Below, in pieces: positions 1 through 7,530 of a stretch of DNA of 14,332 bases. Location: contig JAEDNW010000054.1 of NCBI GenBank assembly GCA_016302315.1, positions 1 to 14,332 on the forward strand, read 5' to 3'. The notes beneath the pieces were generated by a model. It did no database searches. It saw only the letters and a program-made list of their open reading frames with translations, and was not told where the DNA came from. The translations under genes were made by a program, and so were the position numbers. The stretch's first letter is position 1. Every line of letters starts with the position of its first letter. The DNA is from UBA1724 sp016302315 (GTDB lineage Bacteria; Verrucomicrobiota; Lentisphaeria; Oligosphaerales; Oligosphaeraceae).

Positions 1-71
1 TACCCTTTCTAGAAAGTACCGTCGCCAAATGGGCCAGGGACGCTCGAAAGTCTCACGGGCGCTTGCCCATA
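1..71 (+). repeat. Edge repeat element, left copy (inverted partner at 8826-8896)
   Basis: The first 71 bases match the reverse complement of 8826-8896 at 67 positions by eye. Weaker similarity continues to about base 100, where the inward sequence corresponds to the 48-base tandem unit near 8744-8839. The outer end holds the perfect 12-base palindrome CTTTCTAGAAAG. The copy starts at base 1, so its true outer boundary cannot be seen and the window may start at an assembly break inside a repeat. The short open frame beginning with ATG at 29 recurs in the other copy and is a repeat by-product, not a supported gene. Confidence 0.85.
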
Positions 72-100
72 TCGGGCCATTTTGGGGGGTATTCCATCCA

Positions 101-345
101 GCCACCCCTGCCGGGGTTCAGGGTGGAAGGTGCAGCGCCAAAGGCGGGGGGGCATGCGGATACCCCTGTGTTTACCGCAGGGGGGGGAGGGTGGCGCCAG
201 GATTTTTCCTGGGGGCACAGGATCGTTCTCCAGGGCCCGTTATGGGGGGGGTGATCCTGCCTGGGCCTCCTGGGGAAGAATCGGTGGAAACTCTGTGGCA
301 GGGGGAACGCAGGGTGTGGGCGGTGGATTACATTTAGCCACGGTT
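101..345 (+). repeat. Degenerate mosaic repeat upstream of eda
   Basis: This gene-free stretch holds pieces of modules better preserved at 8900-9822. Bases 109-146 are the reverse complement of the end of the gamma module (for example 120-144 against 9287-9311). Bases about 150-250 resemble a decayed alpha module in the same orientation, keeping a CCTGTGT...CCGCAGG core, runs of seven to eight G and a late GGGCACAGGAT segment. CGGTGGAT at 321-328 recurs inverted as ATCCACCG at 9874-9881 before gnd. I found no convincing sigma-70 promoter here, although eda transcription probably starts between about 300 and 400. Confidence 0.65.
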
Positions 346-400
346 CGTTTGTCTGTAGGATTCGTCAATCGTCCTCCCTTTTCCGTTTTTCCTCGTATTT

Positions 401-405
401 AGGAG
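401..405 (+). promoter_or_regulatory. Shine-Dalgarno site that decides the eda start
   Basis: AGGAG lies nine bases before the ATG at 415. The in-frame TTG at 406 directly abuts this motif, leaving no spacer, so the ATG at 415 is the better start. The same TAGGAG-type site with 8-10 bases of spacing precedes the PfkB kinase at 1156 (AGGAG 1141-1145), uxuA (AGGAGA 2298-2303) and gnd (AGGAG 9923-9927). Confidence 0.8.
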
Positions 406-414
406 TTGCAAGCG

Positions 415-1077
415 ATGTCATTCCGTGCCCTGAGCCAAGCGTTGGCAGAGAAGTTGTCTGGTGTCCGCATCATTCCGGTGCTGTCCTTCCACAATTCCGA
501 GGAGGCGTTGCGTCTGGGAGAGATTTTGGTGGAGAGCGGGCTTTGTGCGGCGGAGGTCACCTTCCGGACGGAGGCGGCGGAGGGGGCGATCCGGGCCATG
601 CGGAAGGCCTATCCCCAGCTTTGCCTGGGGGCGGGGACGGTGCTGAGCCTGGAGCAGCTGTCCCGTGCCATGGATGCCGGGGCGGAATTTGCGGTGGCTC
701 CCGGCCTGAATCCGGAGATTGTCCGTGGTGCGGTGGAGCGGGACTTTGCCTTTGCCCCCGGGGTGTGCACTCCCTCGGAGATTGAGCTGGCCTACTCCCT
801 GGGCTGCGTGACCATGAAGTTTTTCCCGGCGGAGGCGGCGGGGGGCATCACCCTGCTGAAGGCCATGTCCGCCCCCTACAAGCATCTGGGCATCCGATTC
901 ATGCCCACGGGCGGGGTCACCACGGCCAATGCCGCCGACTACCTTGGGGTGAAGGAAGTGGTGGCTGTGGGCGGCACCTGGCTGGCCAAGGCCGAGGATA
1001 TGGCCGCCGGAAAGTGGGATGTCATCCGCCAGAAGGTGGTGGATGCCGCCGCCCTGATCCAGTCCCTGGAGAAGTAG
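415..1077 (+). CDS. eda: KDPG / 4-hydroxy-2-oxoglutarate aldolase
   Basis: Class I aldolase that cleaves 2-keto-3-deoxy-6-phosphogluconate to pyruvate and glyceraldehyde-3-phosphate, the last step of the Entner-Doudoroff and hexuronate routes; cytosolic. The 220-residue product is the usual length for a single-domain TIM-barrel KDPG aldolase. Visible motifs are EVTFRT at about 47-52 (catalytic Glu47), GAGTV at 72-76, MKFFPAE at 134-140 with the Schiff-base lysine Lys135, and the phosphate-binding PTGGV at 164-168. The start at 415 is chosen for its AGGAG site. It is first in a three-gene run with a PfkB kinase (78-base gap) and uxuA, which supports a role in mannonate/KDG catabolism. The gene lies about 70 bases after a decayed repeat island. 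Confidence 0.95.
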   Translation: MSFRALSQALAEKLSGVRIIPVLSFHNSEEALRLGEILVESGLCAAEVTFRTEAAEGAIRAMRKAYPQLCLGAGTVLSLEQLSRAMDAGAEFAVAPGLNPEIVRGAVERDFAFAPGVCTPSEIELAYSLGCVTMKFFPAEAAGGITLLKAMSAPYKHLGIRFMPTGGVTTANAADYLGVKEVVAVGGTWLAKAEDMAAGKWDVIRQKVVDAAALIQSLEK

Positions 1078-1155
1078 GCTCCGCAGGCCTCCTCTTTCCT
1101 TTCTTGTTCCCCTCCCTCCATCCCTCGATTTCTTCACCGTAGGAGACTCCATCTC

Positions 1156-2256
1156 ATGTCCTTGCCCCTTTACAAGCCTGCCGACCAGTGCCGTTACGAC
1201 ATTTTGAGCCTGGGGGAAGTGATGCTTCGTCTGGATCCCGGGGAAGGCCGCATCCACACCACCCGGAGTTTCCGGGCCTGGGAAGGCGGCGGGGAATACA
1301 ACGTGGCCCGGGGGCTGCGCCGCTGCTTTGGCCTGCGGGCCGGCGTGGTGACGGCCTTTGCGGACAACCCGGTGGGACGCCTGGTGGAGGATTTCATTCT
1401 CCAGGGCGGGGTGGACACTTCCCTGATCCGCTGGATGCCCTACGACGGCATCGGACGGACGGTGCGCAATGGCCTGAACTTCACCGAGCGGGGCTTTGGC
1501 ATCCGGGGCGCCAAGGGATGCTCCGACCGGGGCAACACGGCGGTCTCCCAGCTGAAGGCCGGCGACATTGACTGGGAATACATCTTCGGCACCCTGGGGG
1601 TGCGCCATTTCCACACCGGCGGTATCTTCGCCGCCCTGTCCGACACCACCCCGGAGGTGGTCATCGAGGCCCTGAAGGCCGCCAAGAAGCACAGCACCAT
1701 CACCAGCTACGACCTGAATTACCGTCCCTCCCTGTGGAAGAGCATCGGGGGCCAGGAGCGGGCCTGCCAGGTGAACCGGGAGATCGCTCCCTATGTGGAT
1801 GTGATGATCGGCAACGAGGAGGACTTCACCGCCGCCCTGGGCTTCCAGGTGGAGGGCACCGATCCCGGCCTCAAGACCCTGCCTGTGGACTCCTTCAAGA
1901 AGATGATCCAGCAGGTGGTGAAGCAGTATCCCAACTTCAAGGTGGCCGCCACCACCCTGCGCCAGGTGCGCACCGCCACGGTGAACGACTGGGGTGCCAT
2001 CGCCTGGAGTGACGGCGTCTTCGCCCAGGCCACCCAGCGGGACGGCCTGGAAATCCTGGACCGGGTGGGAGGAGGCGACAGCTTTGCCTCCGGCCTCATC
2101 TACGGCTTGATGACCTACGGCGACCTGGCCAAGGCCGTGAACTGCGGCGCCGCCCATGGCGCCCTGGCCATGACCACCCCCGGGGACACCTCCATGGCCA
2201 CCCTCCCCGAAGTGGAGAAACTGATGCAGGGCGGCAGCGTCCGGGTGGACCGCTAG
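1156..2256 (+). CDS. kdgK: PfkB-family sugar kinase, probable 2-keto-3-deoxygluconate kinase
   Basis: Predicted ATP-dependent kinase making KDPG from 2-keto-3-deoxygluconate, placed between the genes for the enzyme that makes KDG (uxuA) and the one that cleaves KDPG (eda). The 366-residue protein has the PfkB features: an N-terminal sheet followed by GGGEYNVARGL at about 44-54, DLNYR at 186-190, IGNEEDF at 218-224, and the C-terminal signature DRVGGGDSF at 302-310 with probable catalytic base Asp308. It is longer than many KDG kinases (about 310-340) because of an insert around 105-145 that the second kinase at 12846 also carries. AGGAG lies ten bases before the ATG. The family is clear; the substrate rests on context. 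Confidence 0.85.
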   Translation: MSLPLYKPADQCRYDILSLGEVMLRLDPGEGRIHTTRSFRAWEGGGEYNVARGLRRCFGLRAGVVTAFADNPVGRLVEDFILQGGVDTSLIRWMPYDGIGRTVRNGLNFTERGFGIRGAKGCSDRGNTAVSQLKAGDIDWEYIFGTLGVRHFHTGGIFAALSDTTPEVVIEALKAAKKHSTITSYDLNYRPSLWKSIGGQERACQVNREIAPYVDVMIGNEEDFTAALGFQVEGTDPGLKTLPVDSFKKMIQQVVKQYPNFKVAATTLRQVRTATVNDWGAIAWSDGVFAQATQRDGLEILDRVGGGDSFASGLIYGLMTYGDLAKAVNCGAAHGALAMTTPGDTSMATLPEVEKLMQGGSVRVDR

Positions 2257-2313
2257 ACGATTCCCCCCTCCGAAAAACTTTCCCTTCCCTTCCCTATAGG
2301 AGAACGCAGAACC

Positions 2314-3516
2314 ATGTTCATGGAACCCACCTTCCGCTGGTACGGGCCGGAGGATCCGGTGCCCCTCCAACACATCCCCCAGACCGGCGCCACTGGCATT
2401 GTCACCTCCCTCCACTACATCCCCTACGGCGTGCTCTGGACCCAGGATGCCATCCTGGAGCGCAAGAAGATGATCGAGGACGCCGGCATGACCTGGAGCG
2501 TAGTGGAGAGCCTGCCTGTCCACGAGGACATCAAGACCGGCGGCCGCTCCTGCAAGCGCTACATCGAACTCTACAAGCAGTCCATCCGCAATCTGGGCAA
2601 GGTGGGCCCCAAGGTCATCACCTACAACTTCATGCCCGTGCTGGACTGGGTGCGCACCGATCTGCACCACCGCCTGGCGGACGGCTCCACCGTCCTCTAC
2701 TTCAACAAGCTGGAATTCGCCGTCTTCGAGCTCTTCATCCTCCGCCGCGTGGGCGCCGAGGCGGACTATACCCCGGAGGAGGTGAAGCTGGCCGAGGAAA
2801 AATACCGCGCCATGACGGACCACGAGCGCTTCATCCTCCGCCGTTCCATCATCGACAACTTCCCCGGCTTCAAGGGCGTCACCCTGGAGGATATCCAGGC
2901 CATGCTGGCGAAATACGAGGGCTTCACCCGGGAACGCCTGGCGGAAAACCTCTACAACTTCCTTAGCCAGGTGGTTCCTGTGGCGGAGGAATGGGGATGC
3001 CGTCTGGTGATCCATCCGGACGATCCGCCCCGCTCCATCCTGGGACTCCCCCGGATCTTCAGCACCATCGACGACATCGCCGCCCTCCTGAAGATGGTGG
3101 ACAGCCCCGCCAACGGGGTCTGCTTCTGCGCCGGAAGCTTCAGCGCCCGGGCCGACAACGACGTGGTGAAGATGTTCAAGTCCTGCGCTTCCCGGGTGGG
3201 CTTCGTCCATCTCCGCAGCACCCAGGTGGAGGCCAACGGGGACTTCTACGAGGCCGACCATCTGGGCGGCCGGGTGGACATGTATGAGCTGGTGAAGGCC
3301 ATTTGCGAGGAGCAGATCCGCCGCCGGAAGGAAGGGCGGGAGGATTGGCGTCTGCCCATCCGGCCGGACCACGGAGCGGACATCATGGACGACCTGATGA
3401 AGCAGCCCAACCCCAATCCCGGCTACGGCGGGCTGGGGCGGATGCGGGGTCTGGCCACCATCCGCGGCCTGGAGCGGGGCATCATGCGCTCCCTCTATCC
3501 CGAATACGCCGAGTAG
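2314..3516 (+). CDS. uxuA: Mannonate dehydratase
   Basis: Dehydrates D-mannonate to 2-keto-3-deoxygluconate in the glucuronate branch of hexuronate catabolism. The 400-residue length matches the UxuA family (E. coli about 394). Conserved metal and active-site segments are all present: HPDDPP with His234, the cysteine of FCAGS (Cys272), HLRS with His299, and RPDHG at 350-354. The N-terminus WYGPEDPVPL is typical. AGGAGA at 2298-2303 supports the ATG at 2314; a second ATG lies two codons later. It closes the eda-kdgK-uxuA run, 57 bases after the kinase. No uxaC, uxuB or transporter gene is visible, so the mannonate source is encoded elsewhere or comes from the LarA homologue at 11502. Confidence 0.96.
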   Translation: MFMEPTFRWYGPEDPVPLQHIPQTGATGIVTSLHYIPYGVLWTQDAILERKKMIEDAGMTWSVVESLPVHEDIKTGGRSCKRYIELYKQSIRNLGKVGPKVITYNFMPVLDWVRTDLHHRLADGSTVLYFNKLEFAVFELFILRRVGAEADYTPEEVKLAEEKYRAMTDHERFILRRSIIDNFPGFKGVTLEDIQAMLAKYEGFTRERLAENLYNFLSQVVPVAEEWGCRLVIHPDDPPRSILGLPRIFSTIDDIAALLKMVDSPANGVCFCAGSFSARADNDVVKMFKSCASRVGFVHLRSTQVEANGDFYEADHLGGRVDMYELVKAICEEQIRRRKEGREDWRLPIRPDHGADIMDDLMKQPNPNPGYGGLGRMRGLATIRGLERGIMRSLYPEYAE

Positions 3517-3630
3517 TCTGCTTCCCTCGTCCCTGACCTGCGCCTTCCCCGCCGCCGGAGCACCATCCCACGGTCTCCCCGGCCCGGAAGGCCTCTGTCT
3601 CCCCTTCTCTCTGTTTTTGCTTGTGACTCC

Positions 3631-4521
3631 ATGGAACTGAACGAACGCCTCTCCCTCTTTCGCACGGGAAAGACCATCGAAGCCCTGCAGCCCGCCTTCC
3701 AGGAACTGCTGACCGAGCGCCGGGAAGATCTTCCCGCCTTTCTCCAGACTCTCCTGGAGGGATTTGCGGCGGAACCCCAGCGCCTGGCCGATCCGGAGGA
3801 GCGCCGTCTTCTCTCCTGCGGTATCCTGCTGGCGGGCATGGCTCCCTGCCCCCAGGCCTATCCCCAGCTGATGCGGATCTTCCTCTCCCGGGAATTCGGG
3901 GAGAATGTGGTGCGGGAGGACTGGCTCTCCAGCGAAATCTCCCGCCTGCTGGGAATCCTCTCGCCGGAGGACGCCGTGCCCGAACTGATGGCCGCCCTGC
4001 TGAATCCGGAGGTGGGACAGGTGGTCTCCGAACAGCTCCTGCTCACCTTGTCCTGCCGGTGGATTTCCCGGAGGGACGGGGATGCCGCCTTCCTGGAGAC
4101 GCTGCGTCGTCTGCTGACGGAGCTGCCGGAGAAGAAGGTGGACTTTGAGGTGGCCATGGGGCTGGTGATCAATGCGGTGGCCGTGGGGGGAGACCAGTTG
4201 AAGCCCCAGGTCTTCGCCTTCTACAAGGCCCATGCCGCCCGGCTCTCCGACCGCCTGGCCGAAAAGAATCTCCAGAACTTCTTCGACCTGGGCAAGCAGC
4301 GCATCAAGACCATGCTCACCGGCAATTACATGGGGGGATACGGCCCCCTGCCGGCGGAGCTGGACCGCCTGCTGAACTACGCCGACATCGCCCAGAAGGA
4401 GGAGGAACCCACTACCCTCAAGGCTCTGCCCCCCATCACCCGGGACCGCCCCAAGGTGGGGCGCAACGAACCCTGCCCCTGCGGCTCCGGCAAGAAATAC
4501 AAGCACTGCTGCGGACGCTGA
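3631..4521 (+). CDS. DUF1186-like protein with C-terminal SEC-C zinc motif
   Basis: Uncharacterised 296-residue protein. Residues about 1-250 are helical and resemble the DUF1186 family from memory. After a linker, the C-terminus is a clear SEC-C metal-binding motif, GRNEPCPCGSGKKYKHCC, with Cys282, Cys284, Cys293 and Cys294 as likely zinc ligands. SEC-C motifs occur at the end of SecA and on many accessory proteins, where they mediate protein or nucleic-acid contacts; what this one binds is unknown. No signal peptide or membrane segment is visible, so it should be cytosolic. No Shine-Dalgarno site precedes the ATG; the leader is rich in C and T. The 114-base gap after uxuA suggests a separate unit from the sugar-acid genes. 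Confidence 0.8.
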   Translation: MELNERLSLFRTGKTIEALQPAFQELLTERREDLPAFLQTLLEGFAAEPQRLADPEERRLLSCGILLAGMAPCPQAYPQLMRIFLSREFGENVVREDWLSSEISRLLGILSPEDAVPELMAALLNPEVGQVVSEQLLLTLSCRWISRRDGDAAFLETLRRLLTELPEKKVDFEVAMGLVINAVAVGGDQLKPQVFAFYKAHAARLSDRLAEKNLQNFFDLGKQRIKTMLTGNYMGGYGPLPAELDRLLNYADIAQKEEEPTTLKALPPITRDRPKVGRNEPCPCGSGKKYKHCCGR

Positions 4522-4568
4522 TTCCCTCTCTCCCCCCTCTCTCGCCTCTTCCCCCTCCCCCGCCTGCC
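4522..4568 (+). other. Polypyrimidine leader of dapL
   Basis: The entire 47-base gap between the SEC-C gene and dapL is C or T except for three G residues (4544, 4562, 4566). There is no Shine-Dalgarno-like sequence, terminator or promoter. The transcript here would be an unstructured CU-rich leader running up to the dapL start codon. Similar tracts precede other genes in the window that lack a ribosome binding site. Confidence 0.7.
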
Positions 4569-5801
4569 ATGGATCCCTTTTTCTCTGCCCTCTTCGCCGA
4601 CCGCATCGGCGGCCCCATGTTCGGAAAGGACACCGCGATCTACAAGTTCGAGAAAATCAAGCGGGCCAAGCGCGCCGCCATGGCTGCCCATCCGGAAATC
4701 CCCCTCATTGACATGGGGGTGGGCGAACCCGACGACATGGCGTTCCCCATGGTGGTGGAGGCCCTGGGGCGGGAGGCCGCCAAGCGGGAAAACCGCTTCT
4801 ATGCGGACAACGGGTGCGCCCAGTTCAAGGAGGCGGTGGCCACCTACATGAAGGAGCTCTACGGCGTGGAGCTGGATCCCGAAACGGAGATCAATCACTC
4901 CATGGGGAGCAAGGCGGCCCTCAGCCTGCTGCCCACCTGCTTCATCAATCCCGGCGACGTCTCCCTGATGACTACCCCGGGATACGGGGTCATGGGCACC
5001 TGGACCACCTATCTGGGCGGCCGGGTGGTGAAGATGCCCCTTACCCGGGAACGGAATTTCCTGCCGGATTTCCGCCAGATCTCCCCGGAGGACCGGAAGG
5101 CCACCAAGCTGATCTACCTGAACTACCCCAACAACCCCACCGGTGCCGTGGCCACCCCGGAATTCTACGACGAGGCCATCGCCTTCGCCAAGGAAGTCCA
5201 CGCCCTCCTGGTGATCGACGCCGCCTACGCCCCCCTGAACTTCCAGGGCAAGCCCCTGAGCATCTTCTCCCGTCCCGGCGGCAAGGAAATGGCCGTGGAG
5301 CTCCACTCTATGTCCAAGGGCTTCAACATGACCGGCTGGCGTCTGGGCTGGGTCTGCGGCAACGCCTCCGCCGTGAAGGCCTTCGCCACCGTGAAGGATA
5401 ATGCGGACTCCGGACAGTTCCTGGCCATCCAGAAGGCCGCCGCCGAAGCCCTCCGGGATCAGGCCCAGATCACCCCGAAAATCAACGAGAAGTATCTCCG
5501 CCGCCTGACCTCCCTGACCCAGACCCTCCGGGAGCTGGGATTCCAGGCCCAGGTGCCCGGAGGCTCCTTCTACCTCTACGTGGGAATCCCCAAGGCCACC
5601 GCCGCCGGCGATACCTTCGCCAATGCCGAGGAATTCAGCCAGTGGATGATCTCCACGAAGCTCATCTCCACGGTCCCCTGGGATGACTGCGGCCCCTTCG
5701 TCCGCTTCTCCGCCACCTTCGAGGCGGCGGACCAGGCCCAGGAGGCCCAGGTGCTGGAGGAGGTGAAGCGCCGCCTCTCCACCTCCCGCTTCCTCTTCTA
5801 G
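4569..5801 (+). CDS. dapL: LL-diaminopimelate aminotransferase (DapL2-like)
   Basis: PLP enzyme converting tetrahydrodipicolinate and glutamate directly to LL-diaminopimelate, for lysine and peptidoglycan synthesis. The 410-residue protein has the fold-type I aspartate-aminotransferase architecture. The N-terminal LFADRIGG...FGKDTAIYKFEKIKRAKR and IDMGVGEPDD are characteristic of DapL-type enzymes. Further motifs are NYPNNPTGA (PLP/substrate Asn), VIDAAYAPL (PLP-pyridine Asp), SMSKGFNMTGWRLG with the Schiff-base lysine at Lys250, and a late FVRFSATF arginine segment. DapL occurs in plants, chlamydiae and other PVC bacteria, among others. The start is set by length and the polypyrimidine leader; no Shine-Dalgarno site is present. 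The next gene begins 13 bases after the stop. Confidence 0.9.
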   Translation: MDPFFSALFADRIGGPMFGKDTAIYKFEKIKRAKRAAMAAHPEIPLIDMGVGEPDDMAFPMVVEALGREAAKRENRFYADNGCAQFKEAVATYMKELYGVELDPETEINHSMGSKAALSLLPTCFINPGDVSLMTTPGYGVMGTWTTYLGGRVVKMPLTRERNFLPDFRQISPEDRKATKLIYLNYPNNPTGAVATPEFYDEAIAFAKEVHALLVIDAAYAPLNFQGKPLSIFSRPGGKEMAVELHSMSKGFNMTGWRLGWVCGNASAVKAFATVKDNADSGQFLAIQKAAAEALRDQAQITPKINEKYLRRLTSLTQTLRELGFQAQVPGGSFYLYVGIPKATAAGDTFANAEEFSQWMISTKLISTVPWDDCGPFVRFSATFEAADQAQEAQVLEEVKRRLSTSRFLF

Positions 5802-5814
5802 AGGGACGGATCCC

Positions 5815-6507
5815 ATGGCGGAAACCTGGCTCTTCTGGAACGACGGTCCCCACGAACCGCCCTGGAACATGGCCGCCGACGAGGCCCTGCTCCAGGAGGC
5901 CCCGGCCCGGAAAACCCCGCTGCTGCGCTGCTATGCCTGGAGCCGCCCTGCCGTCTCCATTGGCTATGTCCAGACCCTGGAGGCGGCCCCGGCGGGATAT
6001 GCGGCGGTGCGCCGGCCCACCGGGGGCGGCGTGGTCTATCACGACTACGACTTCACCTTCTCCGTCACCTTTCCCATGGGGCATTGGCTGACGGGGCTGG
6101 ACCGGATGGCGAGCTACAACTGGCTGAACCGTTCCCTGCAGCGTGCCCTGGAGAGCCTGGGCTTTCCCGCCCAGCTGTCCGCCCAGGAGATTCCCCACCA
6201 GGTGGACCGGGCCCGGATGGTCTGCTTCACCAACCCCACCCGGTACGACCTGCTACTGGAGGGGCGGAAGATTGCGGGGAGCGCCCAGCGCCGCACGGCG
6301 GATGGCCTCCTCCATCAGGCAAGCCTCCACTGGGGCAGGCCTCTCCCGGTGGAACGCCCCGCCCTGACGGAGGCCCTGCGCCAGGGGCTGCGGGAGGTCA
6401 TGGAGGTGGAAACCCTCCCCTATTCCCCCGAAGAACCCCTTCTGCAGCACATCCAAGACTTGGTGACCACAAAGTATGGCACAGATGACTGGAATAGACT
6501 CCGATAA
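5815..6507 (+). CDS. Lipoate-protein ligase / LipM-type octanoyltransferase family protein
   Basis: Member of the biotin/lipoate A/B protein ligase family, acting in lipoylation of 2-oxoacid dehydrogenase or glycine-cleavage proteins. The 230-residue protein contains RRPTGGGVVYHD at 66-77, the family's substrate/nucleotide-binding motif, and GRKIAGSAQRR at 150-160 with the conserved Lys152. It lacks the C-terminal accessory domain of E. coli LplA. A cysteine, Cys137 in MVCFTNPTRYDL, sits where LipM-type octanoyltransferases carry their catalytic cysteine, as I recall that alignment. An octanoyltransferase role is therefore at least as likely as ATP-dependent lipoate ligation. It starts 13 bases after dapL behind GAGGGA at 5801-5806, suggesting co-transcription. 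Its end overlaps the next gene by 32 bases. Confidence 0.85.
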   Translation: MAETWLFWNDGPHEPPWNMAADEALLQEAPARKTPLLRCYAWSRPAVSIGYVQTLEAAPAGYAAVRRPTGGGVVYHDYDFTFSVTFPMGHWLTGLDRMASYNWLNRSLQRALESLGFPAQLSAQEIPHQVDRARMVCFTNPTRYDLLLEGRKIAGSAQRRTADGLLHQASLHWGRPLPVERPALTEALRQGLREVMEVETLPYSPEEPLLQHIQDLVTTKYGTDDWNRLR

Positions 6508-6754
6508 TCCTTTCTTCCCCGAGGAAAATTCCCGGGACTACGGGCCCCAGCCCCTGGCGGACATCCTGGCGGAACGGGGCATCACCAACCACCAGGTGGT
6601 GGCCGCCTCCACGGAACAGCTGACCCACAAGATGATGGCCAAGGCCTGCCGGGGACGCTATCTCTCCCCCAAGGTGCGCCAGAAGATTCTCCGGGCTCTG
6701 AACCGGGTCACCGGGGAGACCTTCGCCATGGCCCAGCTCTTCAATTATCGCTGA
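6476..6754 (+). CDS. Small HTH-like protein of unknown function
   Basis: A 92-residue protein overlapping the end of the lipoylation gene by 32 bases in another frame, followed 31 bases later by the membrane-protein gene. After a polar N-terminal tail of about 25 residues, residues 26-80 form a compact basic helical region (ADILAERGITNHQVV, then MMAKACRGRYLSPKVRQKIL). It reads like a helix-turn-helix of the Xre/lambda-repressor kind, ending in a helix and a short tail. No catalytic motif, signal peptide or membrane segment is visible. The start could also be the ATG at 6485; neither has a good Shine-Dalgarno site, so translational coupling to the upstream gene is likely. DNA binding is inferred from pattern only. 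Confidence 0.7.
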   Translation: MAQMTGIDSDNPFFPEENSRDYGPQPLADILAERGITNHQVVAASTEQLTHKMMAKACRGRYLSPKVRQKILRALNRVTGETFAMAQLFNYR

Positions 6755-6785
6755 CCCTGCAGGGGGAAAGGCCTGCCCGGACGCC

Positions 6786-7505
6786 ATGATCACCGCTTCC
6801 GCCGACAAGCTGGCCCGCCGGGAACTCCGGCGCCGTCTTCCCCGGCGGGGCGCACCCTGGTACGGGGCCGTCTTCGGGGCCCTGCTCTTGTTCCTGGTGG
6901 CCTGCTGGATGGGGGCTTCCCTGTGGCGAATCCCCAAGGAATATCTCCTGGCCACCCCCTGGGGATGGTGCCTGCTGGGAGGGCTGGCGGCGGGAATCCT
7001 CCTCTTCCCCCTCTGGGCCCTCACGCCCCTGTATGTCTTCGGCCACGAACTGACCCACTGGCTGGCGGCCAAGGCCACCTTCCACCGCACAGGAGCCTTT
7101 CGCCTGGGATTCACCCGGGGCGCCGTGGAAATCAAGGGAAGCAGCGGCCTGGTGGCCCTGGCTCCCTATGTCTGCCCCGTCTTCCTGCTGCTCTCCGGGG
7201 GCATGGCGGCCTTTGTCTCCCTGCTCCCCCTCTCCCTGCCCCCCTGGGTCCCCCTGGCCACCGCAGTCTGGCTGGGGCTCTGCCTGGCCTACCATGGGGT
7301 GCTGACTCTGCTGGCCTTGCGGAGAGGACAGAGGGACCTGGAGGTCTGGGGGAGATTCCTCTCCTATCCCTTCATCCTGGCGGGGAATCTGACCGCCCTG
7401 TTTGTCACCGTGGCCTTGTGCTCCCCCCGTCCCAGCCAGCTTTGGGAAGTGCCCTGGGCTCTGGGGAAGGAGCTGATGGCATTACTGAGGGCGCTCCTGG
7501 CCTAG
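6786..7505 (+). CDS. Multi-pass membrane protein with HExxH motif (putative M50-like metallopeptidase)
   Basis: A 239-residue integral membrane protein with a basic N-terminus (about 8-21) and roughly five hydrophobic segments near 25-48, 58-82, 122-150, 152-178 and 193-213. HELTH (His87-Glu88-His91) lies at the end of the second segment in FGHELTHWLAA, the placement expected of intramembrane or membrane-bound zinc metallopeptidases of the site-2-protease/M50 type. The usual second M50 signature (NxxPxxxxDG or LDG with a third-ligand Asp) is not evident, so the fold may have another third ligand or be catalytically inactive. The segment GLVALAPYVCPVFLLL after the motif resembles uncharacterised M50-like families. 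No substrate can be proposed. It sits 25 bases before folK in the same run. Confidence 0.75.
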   Translation: MITASADKLARRELRRRLPRRGAPWYGAVFGALLLFLVACWMGASLWRIPKEYLLATPWGWCLLGGLAAGILLFPLWALTPLYVFGHELTHWLAAKATFHRTGAFRLGFTRGAVEIKGSSGLVALAPYVCPVFLLLSGGMAAFVSLLPLSLPPWVPLATAVWLGLCLAYHGVLTLLALRRGQRDLEVWGRFLSYPFILAGNLTALFVTVALCSPRPSQLWEVPWALGKELMALLRALLA

Positions 7506-7530
7506 AGTGCCGGACGCAAGAGAGAAGAAG

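Noticed and set aside
29..337. Small + strand frame in the left island, starting MGQGRSKVSR
   Set aside because: The same start recurs in the inverted edge element at 8868, so it is repeat sequence; the remainder is glycine/arginine-rich translation of G runs without codon signature.
3517..3630. Terminator after uxuA
   Set aside because: Only short GGCC/GGCC and GCCGG/CCGGC pairings are present and the T run is distant; not convincing.
418..4506. Minus-strand open frame of 1362 codons opposite eda, kdgK, uxuA and the SEC-C gene
   Set aside because: It is an antisense shadow of strongly GC-ending codons; its product is low-complexity (G, H, Q, L, V rich) with no recognisable domain, while the + strand genes have clear family motifs.
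4377..5870. Minus-strand open frame of 497 codons opposite dapL
   Set aside because: Shadow of dapL; composition is unlike a folded protein and dapL is unambiguous.
7507..7530. GTG start for folK eight codons upstream
   Set aside because: The extra codons include the ribosome binding site for the ATG at 7531, and the family begins at the VILSIGGNLGD strand.
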